A DNA stretch of 11,996 nucleotides from Candidatus Dadabacteria bacterium (GCA_022615255.1 JAKEHC010000100.1:1-11996); one strand, 5' to 3'. Counted from the first letter of the stretch, positions 1-7,531 are shown. Made by a program: numbers and translations. Notes: generated from the letters alone by a model not told the origin.

Positions 1-620
1 TACTATCCATCGAAGACGTTCTTCTTTAATTGTTTTTGCCATAGATATAGCCATTTCCCCATTATAGGGAAAACCGCCATATGTGTGTGCACATTACCTG
101 ACTACATTGACAAAATTAGTATGGTTAAGAAGCTCTTGCTTAAGGAGATTTCTCTCGGCTCAAATCTAGAGGTTGAAATAAATACAGCGGATAATTATGA
201 AGATGAGAGTATATATCTTACAGTTACTGGAACAAGCGCAGAACACGGCGATGATGGTCAGGTCGGAAGGGGGAACCGGGTTAATGGTTTAATAACACCT
301 TATAGACCGATGAGTTTAGAAGCCGCCGCCGGCAAAAACTCTATTAGCCATATAGGTAAGATTTATAACCTTTTTGCATTGACAACCTTTTTGCAAACGA
401 CTTGAGTAAGGCAATTGTTGACAGTGGTTACGCGGATGAAGCCTATGTTTACTTGGCTTCAGAGATAGGAAAACCGATAAATCAGCCCCGAGTTCTGGAT
501 ATAAAGATCAAAGGTGTGAAAGTAGATATAAATACAATAAAAACTATAGCGAATGAAATGCTTGATGAAATACCTAATTTATGGAAAAGGGTTATTAAGG
601 GGGAATACCAGACTGGGTGA
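1..620 (+). pseudogene. metK: archaeal-type S-adenosylmethionine synthetase, decayed 3' part
   Basis: Remnant of the archaeal-type methionine adenosyltransferase, which makes AdoMet from ATP and methionine. The reading frame at 85-405 carries the family's hallmark block: GTSAEHGDDGQVGRGNR, then NGLITP, RPMS, EAAAGKN and HIGKIYN. The frame at 402-620 carries the conserved C-terminal part (IVDSGYADEAYVYL, then IGKPINQPRVLDIKI). Both belong to one protein, but a 17-bp tandem duplication at 362-395 throws the first frame into an early stop. Removing one copy restores YNLFANDLSKAIVDSGY. Before 85 the match also fades. Frame 2 near 20-45 reads LIVFAIDIAI, which could be an upstream piece, so a second frameshift near 50-85 is possible. 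The 5' end lies outside the window. The rest of the protein is well conserved, so inactivation looks recent, or the duplication is an assembly error. Confidence 0.85.
362..395. repeat. 17-bp tandem duplication that frameshifts metK
   Basis: Two adjacent 17-bp units, 362-378 (TTTATAACCTTTTTGCA) and 379-395 (TTGACAACCTTTTTGCA), agree at 15 of 17 positions. The length is not a multiple of three, so the second copy shifts the metK frame. The two mismatches suggest it is not a brand-new event, or that it arose by imperfect slippage. Confidence 0.85.
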
Positions 621-938
621 TTAAAAAACGGCTTAGGTTAAATCAAGAATACTAAATACTTTTACTTTTCTCATATTCTACAGTTATGTTCTGTTTAATT
701 AATCTTGAATGAAGGTATAGCTATATATGGAAAGTTCTCCCGGCAGTAGGCTATTGGAAGGAACAAATGCAAGACCTAGAGAAAACCAAAAATAAGACGC
801 CATTTGATAAAGTTCTCATAGGAACATCTCTAACATGACTGCATACAACATATTGACCCTAGATCTAAGACTGTCTGATTCTCTGACATCTTACAGCTTG
901 CTAATTTTGCAATGCACAATAATTACAAGATATTGCAT
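621..938. other. gap between metK remnant and nos promoter
   Basis: No convincing gene is visible. A 23-codon open frame at 767-838 follows a GGAAGGA, but nothing else supports it. The 3' part holds a candidate activator dyad (872-889) and a spaced inverted repeat, TGCAAT at 908-913 and ATTGCA at 932-937, next to the -24 element of the nos promoter. Confidence 0.5.
872..889. promoter_or_regulatory. candidate upstream activator dyad for the nos operon
   Basis: The sequence TGTCTGATTCTCTGACAT contains the dyad TGTC-N9-GACA. Its centre is about 86 bp upstream of the start site predicted from the sigma-54 promoter at 939-955, a usual distance for NtrC-type enhancer sites. The 17-bp dyad size also fits a Fis-type helix-turn-helix dimer. 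A second copy matching at 14 of 18 positions lies at 10100-10117, upstream of another sigma-54-like element. The binding protein is not in the window and is unknown. Confidence 0.45.
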
Positions 939-955
939 TTGGCATGTGGGTTGCA
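939..955 (+). promoter_or_regulatory. sigma-54 (RpoN) -24/-12 promoter of the nos operon
   Basis: TTGGCATGTGGGTTGCA matches the RpoN consensus YTGGCACG-N4-TTGCW at every defined position but one (T for C at 945). The invariant GG (941-942) and GC (953-954) are exactly 12 nt apart. Transcription should start near 966. That leaves a 23-nt leader containing the AGGAGG at 975-980 ahead of the TTG start at 989. This placement also argues against a cytochrome start at 944. Confidence 0.75.
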
Positions 956-988
956 ACCATAGAGCTCTCTGAAAAGGAGGTGCGAGAG

Positions 989-1465
989 TTGAAAAGAAAG
1001 TTTTCAGCGATGGTTCTTGCGAGTTTTATAGCAGTTTTCATGTCATGTAAGGGGAATAATGAGGGAAAATCAGAATCAGAAGTCGGTGAAGCAAAGAAGG
1101 AGGCAACTCAGGTGGAGCAGAAGGAGCCAAAGGCTCCTCCTCCCATTAACGAGGAGCTTGCGGAAAAGGGGGAGGAATTAATTAAAACAAAAGGCTGCAT
1201 AGCATGTCACACAATCGGTAAAGGAAGATTAACAGGCCCTGACCTAGCTGGTGTTACAAAAAGACGTAAGCTTGAATGGATCGGAAACCAGATTCTTCAT
1301 CCCGAAGAGATGGTGGAGAAAGATCCTATAGCAAAGGAGCTCCTCGCAACTTATCTCGTAAAAATGCCTAATCAAAATGTTACTCCTGAAGAAGCACAAG
1401 CAATAATCATGTATTTGAGAGAACAGGATTCGGAAGCAAAAGAAGGATCCGAAGATAAAGAATAA
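989..1465 (+). CDS. nosC: monohaem cytochrome c lipoprotein of the nos operon
   Basis: Probable electron donor to NosZ, held at the outer face of a membrane. The start is TTG at 989, placed 8 nt after AGGAGG (975-980). An ATG at 944 is in frame but lies inside the promoter and would bury the signal peptide. From TTG the protein is 158 residues. It has a short basic n-region (KRK), a hydrophobic stretch, and a lipobox-like FMSC with C20 as lipidation site. A charged Glu/Lys-rich linker follows (about 21-58), then a small class I cytochrome domain with haem motif C70-I-A-C73-H74. M126 in LVKMPNQN is the likely sixth ligand. NosZ follows after 37 nt. Symbol by context with clade II clusters; the haem protein call is firm, the partner is inferred. 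Confidence 0.85.
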   Translation: MKRKFSAMVLASFIAVFMSCKGNNEGKSESEVGEAKKEATQVEQKEPKAPPPINEELAEKGEELIKTKGCIACHTIGKGRLTGPDLAGVTKRRKLEWIGNQILHPEEMVEKDPIAKELLATYLVKMPNQNVTPEEAQAIIMYLREQDSEAKEGSEDKE

Positions 1466-1502
1466 AATAAGTCCGATCTTATAAAAAAGGAGGGTAATTA
1501 AA

Positions 1503-3335
1503 ATGAGAAATAAAAATCAAGGGAAGATAATGAGTTTGTTATCTCTCCCTCTCTTAATCATCGCTGTTGGGTTGATCTTTGCCTGCAAGGGGGGGCAAAG
1601 CCCTGCAGAGAAGGTTTATGTGCCGCCTGGAAAGCTTGATACCTACTATGCCTTCCTCTCAGGTGGTCATTCTGGCCAGGTCGGGGTCTTTGGACTTCCT
1701 TCGGGAAGGCTAATAAGGATGATACCCGTTTTTGCAGCTGATGTAGCCGTAGGCTGGGGAATAGACGAAGGAAGTAAGGAGATAATGGGAGGCTACATAT
1801 GGGGCGACGCCCATCATCCAGCCCTTTCAGAAACGAACGGTGATTACGATGGAAGATGGCTGTTTATCAATGACACAGCTAATGGCCGTATAGCCCGGAT
1901 AGACCTAAAGGATTTTGTTACAAAAGAGATAATCAATATTCCAAATGTTGGTGGCAACCATGCAAGCCCATTCGTCACGCCAAATACAGAGTATCTAGTT
2001 GGTGCAACCAGGTTTTCGATTCCCGTGCCAAATCGCGATGTACCAATTGAAAGCTACAAAGAGAATTTTAACGGTGTAATCGCATTTGTAAGTGTTGATA
2101 AAGATACGGGTAAGATGGAAAACGCCTTTCAAATCCTTATGCCGCCGTATGATTTTGACCTGGCTGATGCAGGGAAAAATGCCAGTTACGGCTGGGCGTT
2201 TTTTAGCTCCTACAACACGGAGGAGGCGTTCAAGGACCTAGAAGTCGAGGCTTCTCAAAAGGATAGGGACTTTATAACCGCAGTAAACTGGAAAGCCGCT
2301 GAAGAAGCTGTCAAGGCAGGAAAGTATAAAGAGATAAACGGAGTTAAGGTCATAGATCCGAGAGAGGTGAAGGGCATCGTCTACTTTCTTCCTACTCCTA
2401 AAAGCCCGCACGGCGCTGACGTCTCTCCAGATGGGAAATATATAATCGGGAGTGGAAAACTCGCTGCGGTAGCCACGGTACACAGTTTCGACAAAATGCA
2501 AGAAGCTATCAAAAATGATGATTTTGTTGGAGAGGTTATGGGAATACCTATAATCAAGTTTGAGTCTGTGAGAGAAGCCGAGGTACCCGTGGGTCTTGGT
2601 CCTCTTCATACGCAGTTTGATGATCAGGGGTACGCATATACCTCTCTTTTCGTAGACTCAGCGATTGCAAAGTGGAAGCTTGGGACCTGGGAAGTAGTGG
2701 ATAAGATTCCAGTTTATTACAATATCGGGCATCTTGCCGCTGTCCATGGAGATACAGCTAAGCCAAGGGGTAAATTTGTTCTTGCCATGAATAAGATAGC
2801 TAAAGGCAGGTATTTGCCTGTAGGTCCATCTCATCCAGAAAGTGCCCAGCTTATTGACATAACCGGTAAAAAGATGGAGATGCTACTTGACTTCCCTACG
2901 CCGGTAGAACCCCATTATGGCCAGATAATTGAAGCAACTGCTATAAAGCCAGAGCTTGTATACCCGCTAGACCAGAACAAAGACCCATATGCAATTAAAA
3001 GTGCAGACCAAGCCCGTGTTGAGCGAAACAGGAATAGGGTTGATGTTTACATGCTTGCTATAAGGAGCCACTTCACTCCCAACATACTTAAATTCGAGGA
3101 AGGCGACACCGTATACTTCCATGTAACTAACTTAGAACAGGACGTAGATATTACGCATGGGTTCGGGATCAATTTCTCTAACGTGGATATGCAGATTGAA
3201 CCGGGGGAGACTAAAACAGTTAAATGGGTTGCCGAGAAGCCGGGTGTCTATCCATTCTACTGCACGAACTTCTGCTCTGCGCTTCATCAGGAGATGCAAG
3301 GCTATATCGAGGTAGCTGCTAAAAAATCTAAATAA
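1503..3335 (+). CDS. nosZ: nitrous oxide reductase, clade II
   Basis: Terminal reductase of denitrification, N2O + 2e- + 2H+ to N2 + H2O, exported to the periplasm. It is 610 residues with AAGGAGGG at 1488-1494 as ribosome site. The N-terminus is not a Tat signal. It has a Sec-type hydrophobic stretch ending in IFAC, so C28 is a likely lipidation site. The seven-bladed propeller carries all seven CuZ histidines: H104 and H105 (GDAHHPALSE, the clade II form), H153, H303, H369, H410 and H471 (EPHYG). The C-terminal cupredoxin domain has the CuA ligands H552, C587, C591, H595 and M598. Spacing equals that of the Pseudomonas enzyme, but the residue equivalent to its CuA tryptophan, between the cysteines, is N589. 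Nothing is missing, so it should be active. Confidence 0.97.
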   Translation: MRNKNQGKIMSLLSLPLLIIAVGLIFACKGGQSPAEKVYVPPGKLDTYYAFLSGGHSGQVGVFGLPSGRLIRMIPVFAADVAVGWGIDEGSKEIMGGYIWGDAHHPALSETNGDYDGRWLFINDTANGRIARIDLKDFVTKEIINIPNVGGNHASPFVTPNTEYLVGATRFSIPVPNRDVPIESYKENFNGVIAFVSVDKDTGKMENAFQILMPPYDFDLADAGKNASYGWAFFSSYNTEEAFKDLEVEASQKDRDFITAVNWKAAEEAVKAGKYKEINGVKVIDPREVKGIVYFLPTPKSPHGADVSPDGKYIIGSGKLAAVATVHSFDKMQEAIKNDDFVGEVMGIPIIKFESVREAEVPVGLGPLHTQFDDQGYAYTSLFVDSAIAKWKLGTWEVVDKIPVYYNIGHLAAVHGDTAKPRGKFVLAMNKIAKGRYLPVGPSHPESAQLIDITGKKMEMLLDFPTPVEPHYGQIIEATAIKPELVYPLDQNKDPYAIKSADQARVERNRNRVDVYMLAIRSHFTPNILKFEEGDTVYFHVTNLEQDVDITHGFGINFSNVDMQIEPGETKTVKWVAEKPGVYPFYCTNFCSALHQEMQGYIEVAAKKSK

Positions 3336-3345
3336 AAGCCTGAAA

Positions 3346-3377
3346 AAGGAGAGGCGACATTCTTTGTCCCTCTCCTT
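3346..3377 (+). terminator. strong hairpin between nosZ and nosB (attenuator or processing stem)
   Basis: AAGGAGAGG (3346-3354) pairs with CCTCTCCTT (3369-3377), and the inner GACA (3356-3359) pairs with TGTC (3365-3368) around a TTCTT loop. This gives a 13-bp stem with one bulged C at 3355. Only a mixed, T-containing tail follows (CTGTTGTATT), so full termination is uncertain. A stem here could limit read-through into the maturation genes or stabilise the nosC-nosZ message. Confidence 0.55.
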
Positions 3378-3419
3378 CTGTTGTATTATAGTAAAACACA
3401 TCTATAGGAGGTGCTTTAG

Positions 3420-4031
3420 ATGTTTCTTCCTAGTCGTCTATCTAGGCGAGCCCGGTTTATTATACTTATTGCGGCTATTTTAATAATACCCGCAATATTT
3501 CTTCCTGTCTGGACTATAACGCTTGTTGCTCCGCAGTACCCGAAAGGGATAAAGATGTCTATATATGCAAACAAGTTAACTGAATATAATCCGGAAACAG
3601 GGATGACAAATGATACACCGAAATTAATCAACGGGCTTAATCACTATATAGGGATGCATGAGATAAGACCGGATGAATTCAAGGAGTTCCGCTGGCTTCC
3701 TTTTGCAGTCATTGCTTTCAGCATACTTGCGCTTTTATCTGCGATCGTAGGAAGAGGATATTTTGCTGCAGCAGGGTGGGTTTTATTTGTACTTTTTGCT
3801 GTTTTTATGATAGGGGATTTCTACAGATGGCTTTATGAGTATGGGCATAACCTTAGTCCTCAAGCGGCTATAAAGATAGACCCTTATATGCCACCTGTCA
3901 TAGGATGGAAGAAGCTTGCTAATTTTACAGTTATAAGCCTACCCGGCACAGGTTCTATATTCATGGTTGTAGCTGCAATACTCGGTCCTATAATACTATG
4001 GCTCGAATCAAGACAAAAAAAATTATCCTAA
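3420..4031 (+). CDS. nosB: NosB-like four-helix membrane protein of the nos operon
   Basis: Integral membrane protein of unknown role found between nosZ and nosD in clade II clusters; the symbol rests on position and topology. It is 203 residues with a strong ribosome site, AGGAGGTG at 3406-3413. Predicted helices are near 12-36, 92-110, 113-132 and 176-195. An external loop of about 55 residues (37-91) holds H75, M79 and H80 (LNHYIGMHEI). The stretch after helix 3 holds H143 and a PYMPP motif (155-159). These His and Met residues could bind copper or face NosZ, but that is inference. Its 3' end overlaps nosD by 34 bp, which implies coupled translation. Confidence 0.7.
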   Translation: MFLPSRLSRRARFIILIAAILIIPAIFLPVWTITLVAPQYPKGIKMSIYANKLTEYNPETGMTNDTPKLINGLNHYIGMHEIRPDEFKEFRWLPFAVIAFSILALLSAIVGRGYFAAAGWVLFVLFAVFMIGDFYRWLYEYGHNLSPQAAIKIDPYMPPVIGWKKLANFTVISLPGTGSIFMVVAAILGPIILWLESRQKKLS

Positions 4032-5296
4032 TCGCAAGTCTAATTCTACTCATTGGCTTCCAGGTGAAATCACTCGCCAACGAGATCATCGTAGGAAAAG
4101 AATCATCTTATTCTTCAATCTCGGAAGCCTTAGAGAGTTCGTCTGAAGGAGATACGATATTTGTCAAGGGTGGGATATATAAAGAGAAGATAGTTATAAA
4201 TAAGGGGGTGCATCTTATTGGTGAGGAAAATCCCGTTATCGAGGGCGATTATAGCGGCGATGTTGTAAGAATTGAGGCAGATAAAGCAGGTATCAAGGGT
4301 TTCACGATAAGAAAAAGCGGTGGAGATCTCCTCAAGGATGAAAGCGGGATAAAGGTAGTGAATTCAGAAGGGGTTAGGATAGAGGAGAACCAGCTTGACG
4401 ACAATATAATCGGCGTCTATCTCTACTCGTCTCCTTCGAACACAATTAGAAATAATACATCTTATGGAAGGGCTGATTACACTACAGAGGAAACTAACGG
4501 AAACGGCATACATCTCTGGAAGTCGCCAAATAATACACTAGAAGGAAATCAGATAAGAAAACACAGAGACGGTATATACATAGAGTTCTCACCGGGCAAT
4601 TTAATCAGGAATAACCACTGTGAGAGAAACGTAAGGTACGGTCTGCACTATATGTATTCGGATAACAACGAATTTGAGGGGAATATATTCGAAAGAAATG
4701 GGACCGGAAGCGCGCTTATGTATTCTAAAAACATTGTCCTTAAAAAAAATACCTTTAAAGATAACATTGGTCCCAATGGGTTTGGAATGCTTCTCAAATC
4801 CCTGAGCGATAGCATTGCTGAAGAAAACATAATTGCTAACAATACCGTAGGAATCTTTATGGATGAGGCAAATAGAAATCAGTTTACTAGGAATGTCTTC
4901 TCACAAAACGGCTGGGCGATAGATTTGTTCTCAAGTTCCAGTGAAAACGTTTTATATGCTAACAACTTTTTGGACAATACATATCAAGTTATGACAGACA
5001 CAGAGCGTACGACAAACATGTTTTTTAAAGATTCAAAGGGAAATTACTGGGACGACTACAGCGGTTATAACGGATATGATTTAGATGGTGACAGAATAGG
5101 GGACATCCCCTATAAGCCGGTAAGGATTTTTTCATACCTGATGAAGCGTTATCCCGACCTTACGGTTTTCTTAGAAAGCCCAGGATTAAAAGCGCTCGAG
5201 TTTGCGGAAAGAGTTCTGCCTGTATTAAATCCTGTTGAGTTAAGCGACCCATATCCATTGATGAATCCTGTTAGAATCGAAGAGGATTCAAAATGA
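3998..5296 (+). CDS. nosD: NosD, periplasmic nitrous oxide reductase maturation protein
   Basis: Right-handed beta-helix protein needed, with NosF and NosY, to assemble the CuZ cluster of NosZ. It is 432 residues, the usual NosD length. A signal peptide with basic start (ARIKTKK) and hydrophobic core is probably cleaved after SLA (A27). From about residue 30 to 350 it shows repeating beta-helix turns with Asn-rich ladders such as NTIRNN, NTLEGNQI, NLIRNN and NEFEGNIF. A conserved GNYWDDYSGYNG segment lies near 346-358. The C-terminus (about 370-432) is the NosD tail that contacts the ABC complex. The start lies inside nosB; no better start occurs without losing the signal peptide. The stop overlaps the nosF start by ATGA. 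Confidence 0.93.
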   Translation: MARIKTKKIILIASLILLIGFQVKSLANEIIVGKESSYSSISEALESSSEGDTIFVKGGIYKEKIVINKGVHLIGEENPVIEGDYSGDVVRIEADKAGIKGFTIRKSGGDLLKDESGIKVVNSEGVRIEENQLDDNIIGVYLYSSPSNTIRNNTSYGRADYTTEETNGNGIHLWKSPNNTLEGNQIRKHRDGIYIEFSPGNLIRNNHCERNVRYGLHYMYSDNNEFEGNIFERNGTGSALMYSKNIVLKKNTFKDNIGPNGFGMLLKSLSDSIAEENIIANNTVGIFMDEANRNQFTRNVFSQNGWAIDLFSSSSENVLYANNFLDNTYQVMTDTERTTNMFFKDSKGNYWDDYSGYNGYDLDGDRIGDIPYKPVRIFSYLMKRYPDLTVFLESPGLKALEFAERVLPVLNPVELSDPYPLMNPVRIEEDSK

Positions 5297-6201
5297 TAAA
5301 GGTAGAAGATCTCGTAAAGAATTATGGAAATGTAAATGCTATTCGAGGGGTTTCATTTGAAATAGAGAAGGGAGAGACATTTGCGATGGTTGGCCCAAAC
5401 GGAGCAGGAAAAACTACCCTTCTAAACGCGATAGTCGGATTAATATACCCGAGCAGCGGAAGAATCTTTGTTGATACTATGGAAGTAACCAAAAATGCAA
5501 AGGAGATAAAAAAGAGGATCGGGTACGTTCCGCAGAGAATATCCTTTCATGAGAACCTGAGCGTGTTTGAGGTGATTCAATTCTATGGAGCGCTTAGGGG
5601 TGTAGATAGTACTAGGCTTGAAAATGTTTTGAGTTCCGTAGGAATCTTGGGGCAAAGAAATAAAAAGGTAGGGGCACTGTCTGGTGGAATGCTTCAGAGA
5701 CTCGCACTCGCACAGGCGGTAATTTCCGACCCTCCGATACTTATTCTCGATGAGCCTACGATAAGCCTTGATCCCGAGGGGAGGGTCGCTTTTAAAAGGC
5801 TTATAAGAGAAGAGAAAAAGAAGGGGAAAACCATTCTCCTCTCATCCCATATACTAAGCTATATAGAAGAGCTGGCTGACAGAATCGCTATACTCGTCCA
5901 GGGAAAGATTATAGCGCTTGATACATTAGATGGTTTAAGGACTAAGCTCAAGTTGAACTCGGTTCTTGAGATAGTAATTGAAAATATGAATCCTTATGCG
6001 CTCAAGCTCGCCCAGGATTTGGGAGCAATTGAAGCCGCAATTAACGGTAGAAAACTGAGTTTTTTTATATCTCCTGAAAATAAGACAAACGTGATTAAAG
6101 CTCTCCTTGAGAACGGGTTTAATATTCAGGATTTCTGGACGGAGAACCCATCGCTTGAAGAAATCTTTATCAAATACACGGAGGGTAATTCTAATTCTTA
6201 G
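5293..6201 (+). CDS. nosF: NosF, ABC transporter ATPase for CuZ maturation
   Basis: Cytoplasmic ATPase subunit of the NosDFY complex, which transmits ATP-driven conformational change to NosD in the periplasm. It is 302 residues. Walker A is GPNGAGKTT (34-42), Q-loop GYVPQ (77-81), ABC signature LSGGM (129-133), Walker B LILDEP (150-155), and the switch histidine is H186 in SSH. The C-terminal part (about 210-302) is the regulatory extension common in NosF. It starts at the ATGA overlap with nosD. Its 3' end probably overlaps the start of nosL by 47 bp. Confidence 0.95.
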   Translation: MIKVEDLVKNYGNVNAIRGVSFEIEKGETFAMVGPNGAGKTTLLNAIVGLIYPSSGRIFVDTMEVTKNAKEIKKRIGYVPQRISFHENLSVFEVIQFYGALRGVDSTRLENVLSSVGILGQRNKKVGALSGGMLQRLALAQAVISDPPILILDEPTISLDPEGRVAFKRLIREEKKKGKTILLSSHILSYIEELADRIAILVQGKIIALDTLDGLRTKLKLNSVLEIVIENMNPYALKLAQDLGAIEAAINGRKLSFFISPENKTNVIKALLENGFNIQDFWTENPSLEEIFIKYTEGNSNS

Positions 6202-6643
6202 GATATTGATTTCTATATTTTTGTTAGCAGTGGCTTATGGCTGTCGGTCTCAAGATTCCCCAGTTCCTATAGACAGAGGAATAGATATGTGCGAATACTG
6301 TCGGATGACCATAAGCGATTTTCATTACGCTGGAGAGATTATTGAAAAAAGAAAGTTTCACAAGTTTGACGATATAGGTTGCATGCTGGCATATGCTCAA
6401 TCTAAAGATCTCGGCCCCGGGAAGGCTTACTTCTGGGTTATGGACTTTGATAGCACAACCTGGATTAGGGGTGAAGAAGCCTACTTTGTTCTTTCTCCTG
6501 AGATTCAAACGCCTATGGGATATGGAATCATAGCCTTTAAAGACGGGATTAAAGCCAAAGAGATTGCAAGCAAAAATAAGAGTGAAGTCAAGTATTTTAA
6601 ATCCTTATTCAATATAGACTGGAAACCAAGGTATGAACACTGA
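6155..6643 (+). CDS. nosL: NosL, copper-delivery lipoprotein
   Basis: Outer-membrane-type copper chaperone that supplies Cu(I) for NosZ maturation. No ATG fits the 5' end. I chose TTG at 6155, 10 nt after GGAG (6141-6144), because it gives a proper lipoprotein signal: a basic n-region (KKSLSNTRR), a hydrophobic core and AYGC with lipidated C30. The mature part carries the NosL metal motif C46-E-Y-C49-R-M51, then typical NosL sequence such as KFDDIGCML, YFWVMDF and TPMGYGIIAF. The total is 162 residues. Other starts are TTG at 6107 (longer) and a non-standard ATT at 6194, placed 8 nt after GGAGGG (6180-6185). Its 3' end overlaps nosY by 11 nt. Confidence 0.9.
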   Translation: MKKSLSNTRRVILILRILISIFLLAVAYGCRSQDSPVPIDRGIDMCEYCRMTISDFHYAGEIIEKRKFHKFDDIGCMLAYAQSKDLGPGKAYFWVMDFDSTTWIRGEEAYFVLSPEIQTPMGYGIIAFKDGIKAKEIASKNKSEVKYFKSLFNIDWKPRYEH

Positions 6644-7442
6644 TATGAAACCAGTATATGTGATTGCCAGAAGGGAGTTTTTAGATGCAGTGAGAAACAG
6701 ATGGTTTTTCTTCTTTGCAATCCTTTTTATTATTCTTGATTCAACCGTATCTTATTCCGGAATCATAAGCGGCGGAGATAATACATTTTTAAAACCGGCC
6801 GTGAGTTTGCTGAACCTTGTTCTTATTCTTGTTCCACTTATAGCACTCATAACGGGAGCAAATAGTTTTACCGGGGCAAGGGAATCCTGGGAACTGCTTT
6901 TGATCCAGCCCATTAGCAGAAAAGAAGCCATGTTGGGAAAGTATATAGGACTAGGAGTAGCCATCACAGCAACAATCCTCCTTGGGTTTATTTCTTCAGG
7001 GTTAATCCTTGTTTTAAACATAGGCTATCAGGAGATATCGCACTTTTTGCTTCTCGTTCTTCTTTCAATCCTGCTCTCACTTGTTTTTCTTTCAATCGCC
7101 TCTCTGACCTCCATAATTTTAGGAGAAAAAGCAAAATCCATCGGAATCAGCTTTATGCTCTGGTTTTGGTTTGTAATTATCTATGATTTTGTCCTAGTAG
7201 GTTTGACCTTGGCTATCGGAGAGTTAATTGTCGCGCTTCTATTTTTAAACCCAGCCGATATTGTAAGAACTACACTTCTTACATCACTTGGCAGTGCAGC
7301 CCTTGTAGGACCTGCAGGAGCGGTGCTTAATAAAACCCTTGGAAGTTTGACAGGTATGATTATTTCATTAATAGCTCTAGTCGCATGGCTCTTCCTTCCG
7401 CTCCTAGCAGCAATTTTTATCTTCGAGAGAAAGGATATTTGA
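6633..7442 (+). CDS. nosY: NosY, ABC transporter membrane subunit for CuZ maturation
   Basis: Permease subunit of the NosDFY complex, 269 residues, working with NosF (ATPase) and NosD (periplasmic). It has six predicted helices, near 23-44, 55-75, 105-128, 137-160, 168-200 and 240-264. Family features include an amphipathic N-terminus (VYVIARREFLDAVRNRW), the SWELLLIQPISRKEAMLGKY loop (85-104) that should meet NosF, and FLNPADIVR (about 204-212). The ATG at 6633 overlaps the end of nosL; a second ATG at 6645 is possible. This is the last gene of the operon. No nosR, nosX or ferredoxin-type genes follow within the window. Confidence 0.93.
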   Translation: MNTDMKPVYVIARREFLDAVRNRWFFFFAILFIILDSTVSYSGIISGGDNTFLKPAVSLLNLVLILVPLIALITGANSFTGARESWELLLIQPISRKEAMLGKYIGLGVAITATILLGFISSGLILVLNIGYQEISHFLLLVLLSILLSLVFLSIASLTSIILGEKAKSIGISFMLWFWFVIIYDFVLVGLTLAIGELIVALLFLNPADIVRTTLLTSLGSAALVGPAGAVLNKTLGSLTGMIISLIALVAWLFLPLLAAIFIFERKDI

Positions 7443-7489
7443 TATAAAGTTTAAAGCTAATCAGTGCTTGGTGGTTTGCCATATCTTAT

Positions 7490-7523
7490 TAAGCCAGAAG
7501 TGGTTGTTCTTATCTGGTTCTTA
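7490..7523. terminator. weak hairpin between converging nosY and response regulator genes
   Basis: TAAG-CCAGA (7490-7498) pairs with TCTGG-TT-CTTA (7513-7523), giving 9 pairs with a two-base bulge and a 14-nt loop. It lies between two converging genes, where a two-way terminator is expected, but has no clear T-run. Confidence 0.3.
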
Positions 7524-7531
7524 GGTTTAAT

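Noticed and set aside
767..838. 23-codon open frame starting MQDLEKTKNK after GGAAGGA
   Set aside because: Too short, no promoter, no recognisable family and no overlap or coupling with a neighbour; chance is the simpler view.
908..937. TGCAAT-N18-ATTGCA inverted repeat as an operator
   Set aside because: Arms of six bases with an 18-nt gap are easily met by chance in A+T-rich DNA. Noted only because it abuts the -24 box.
944..988. ATG at 944 as start of the cytochrome c gene
   Set aside because: It lies within the -24/-12 promoter, has no ribosome site, and adds a charged segment before the lipoprotein signal. TTG at 989 has AGGAGG at the right distance.
2238..2609. Antisense open frame within nosZ
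   Set aside because: No ribosome site or family features, and the + strand carries a fully conserved nosZ. Other antisense frames over nosZ, nosB, nosF, nosL, the sigma gene and hpf were left out for the same reason.
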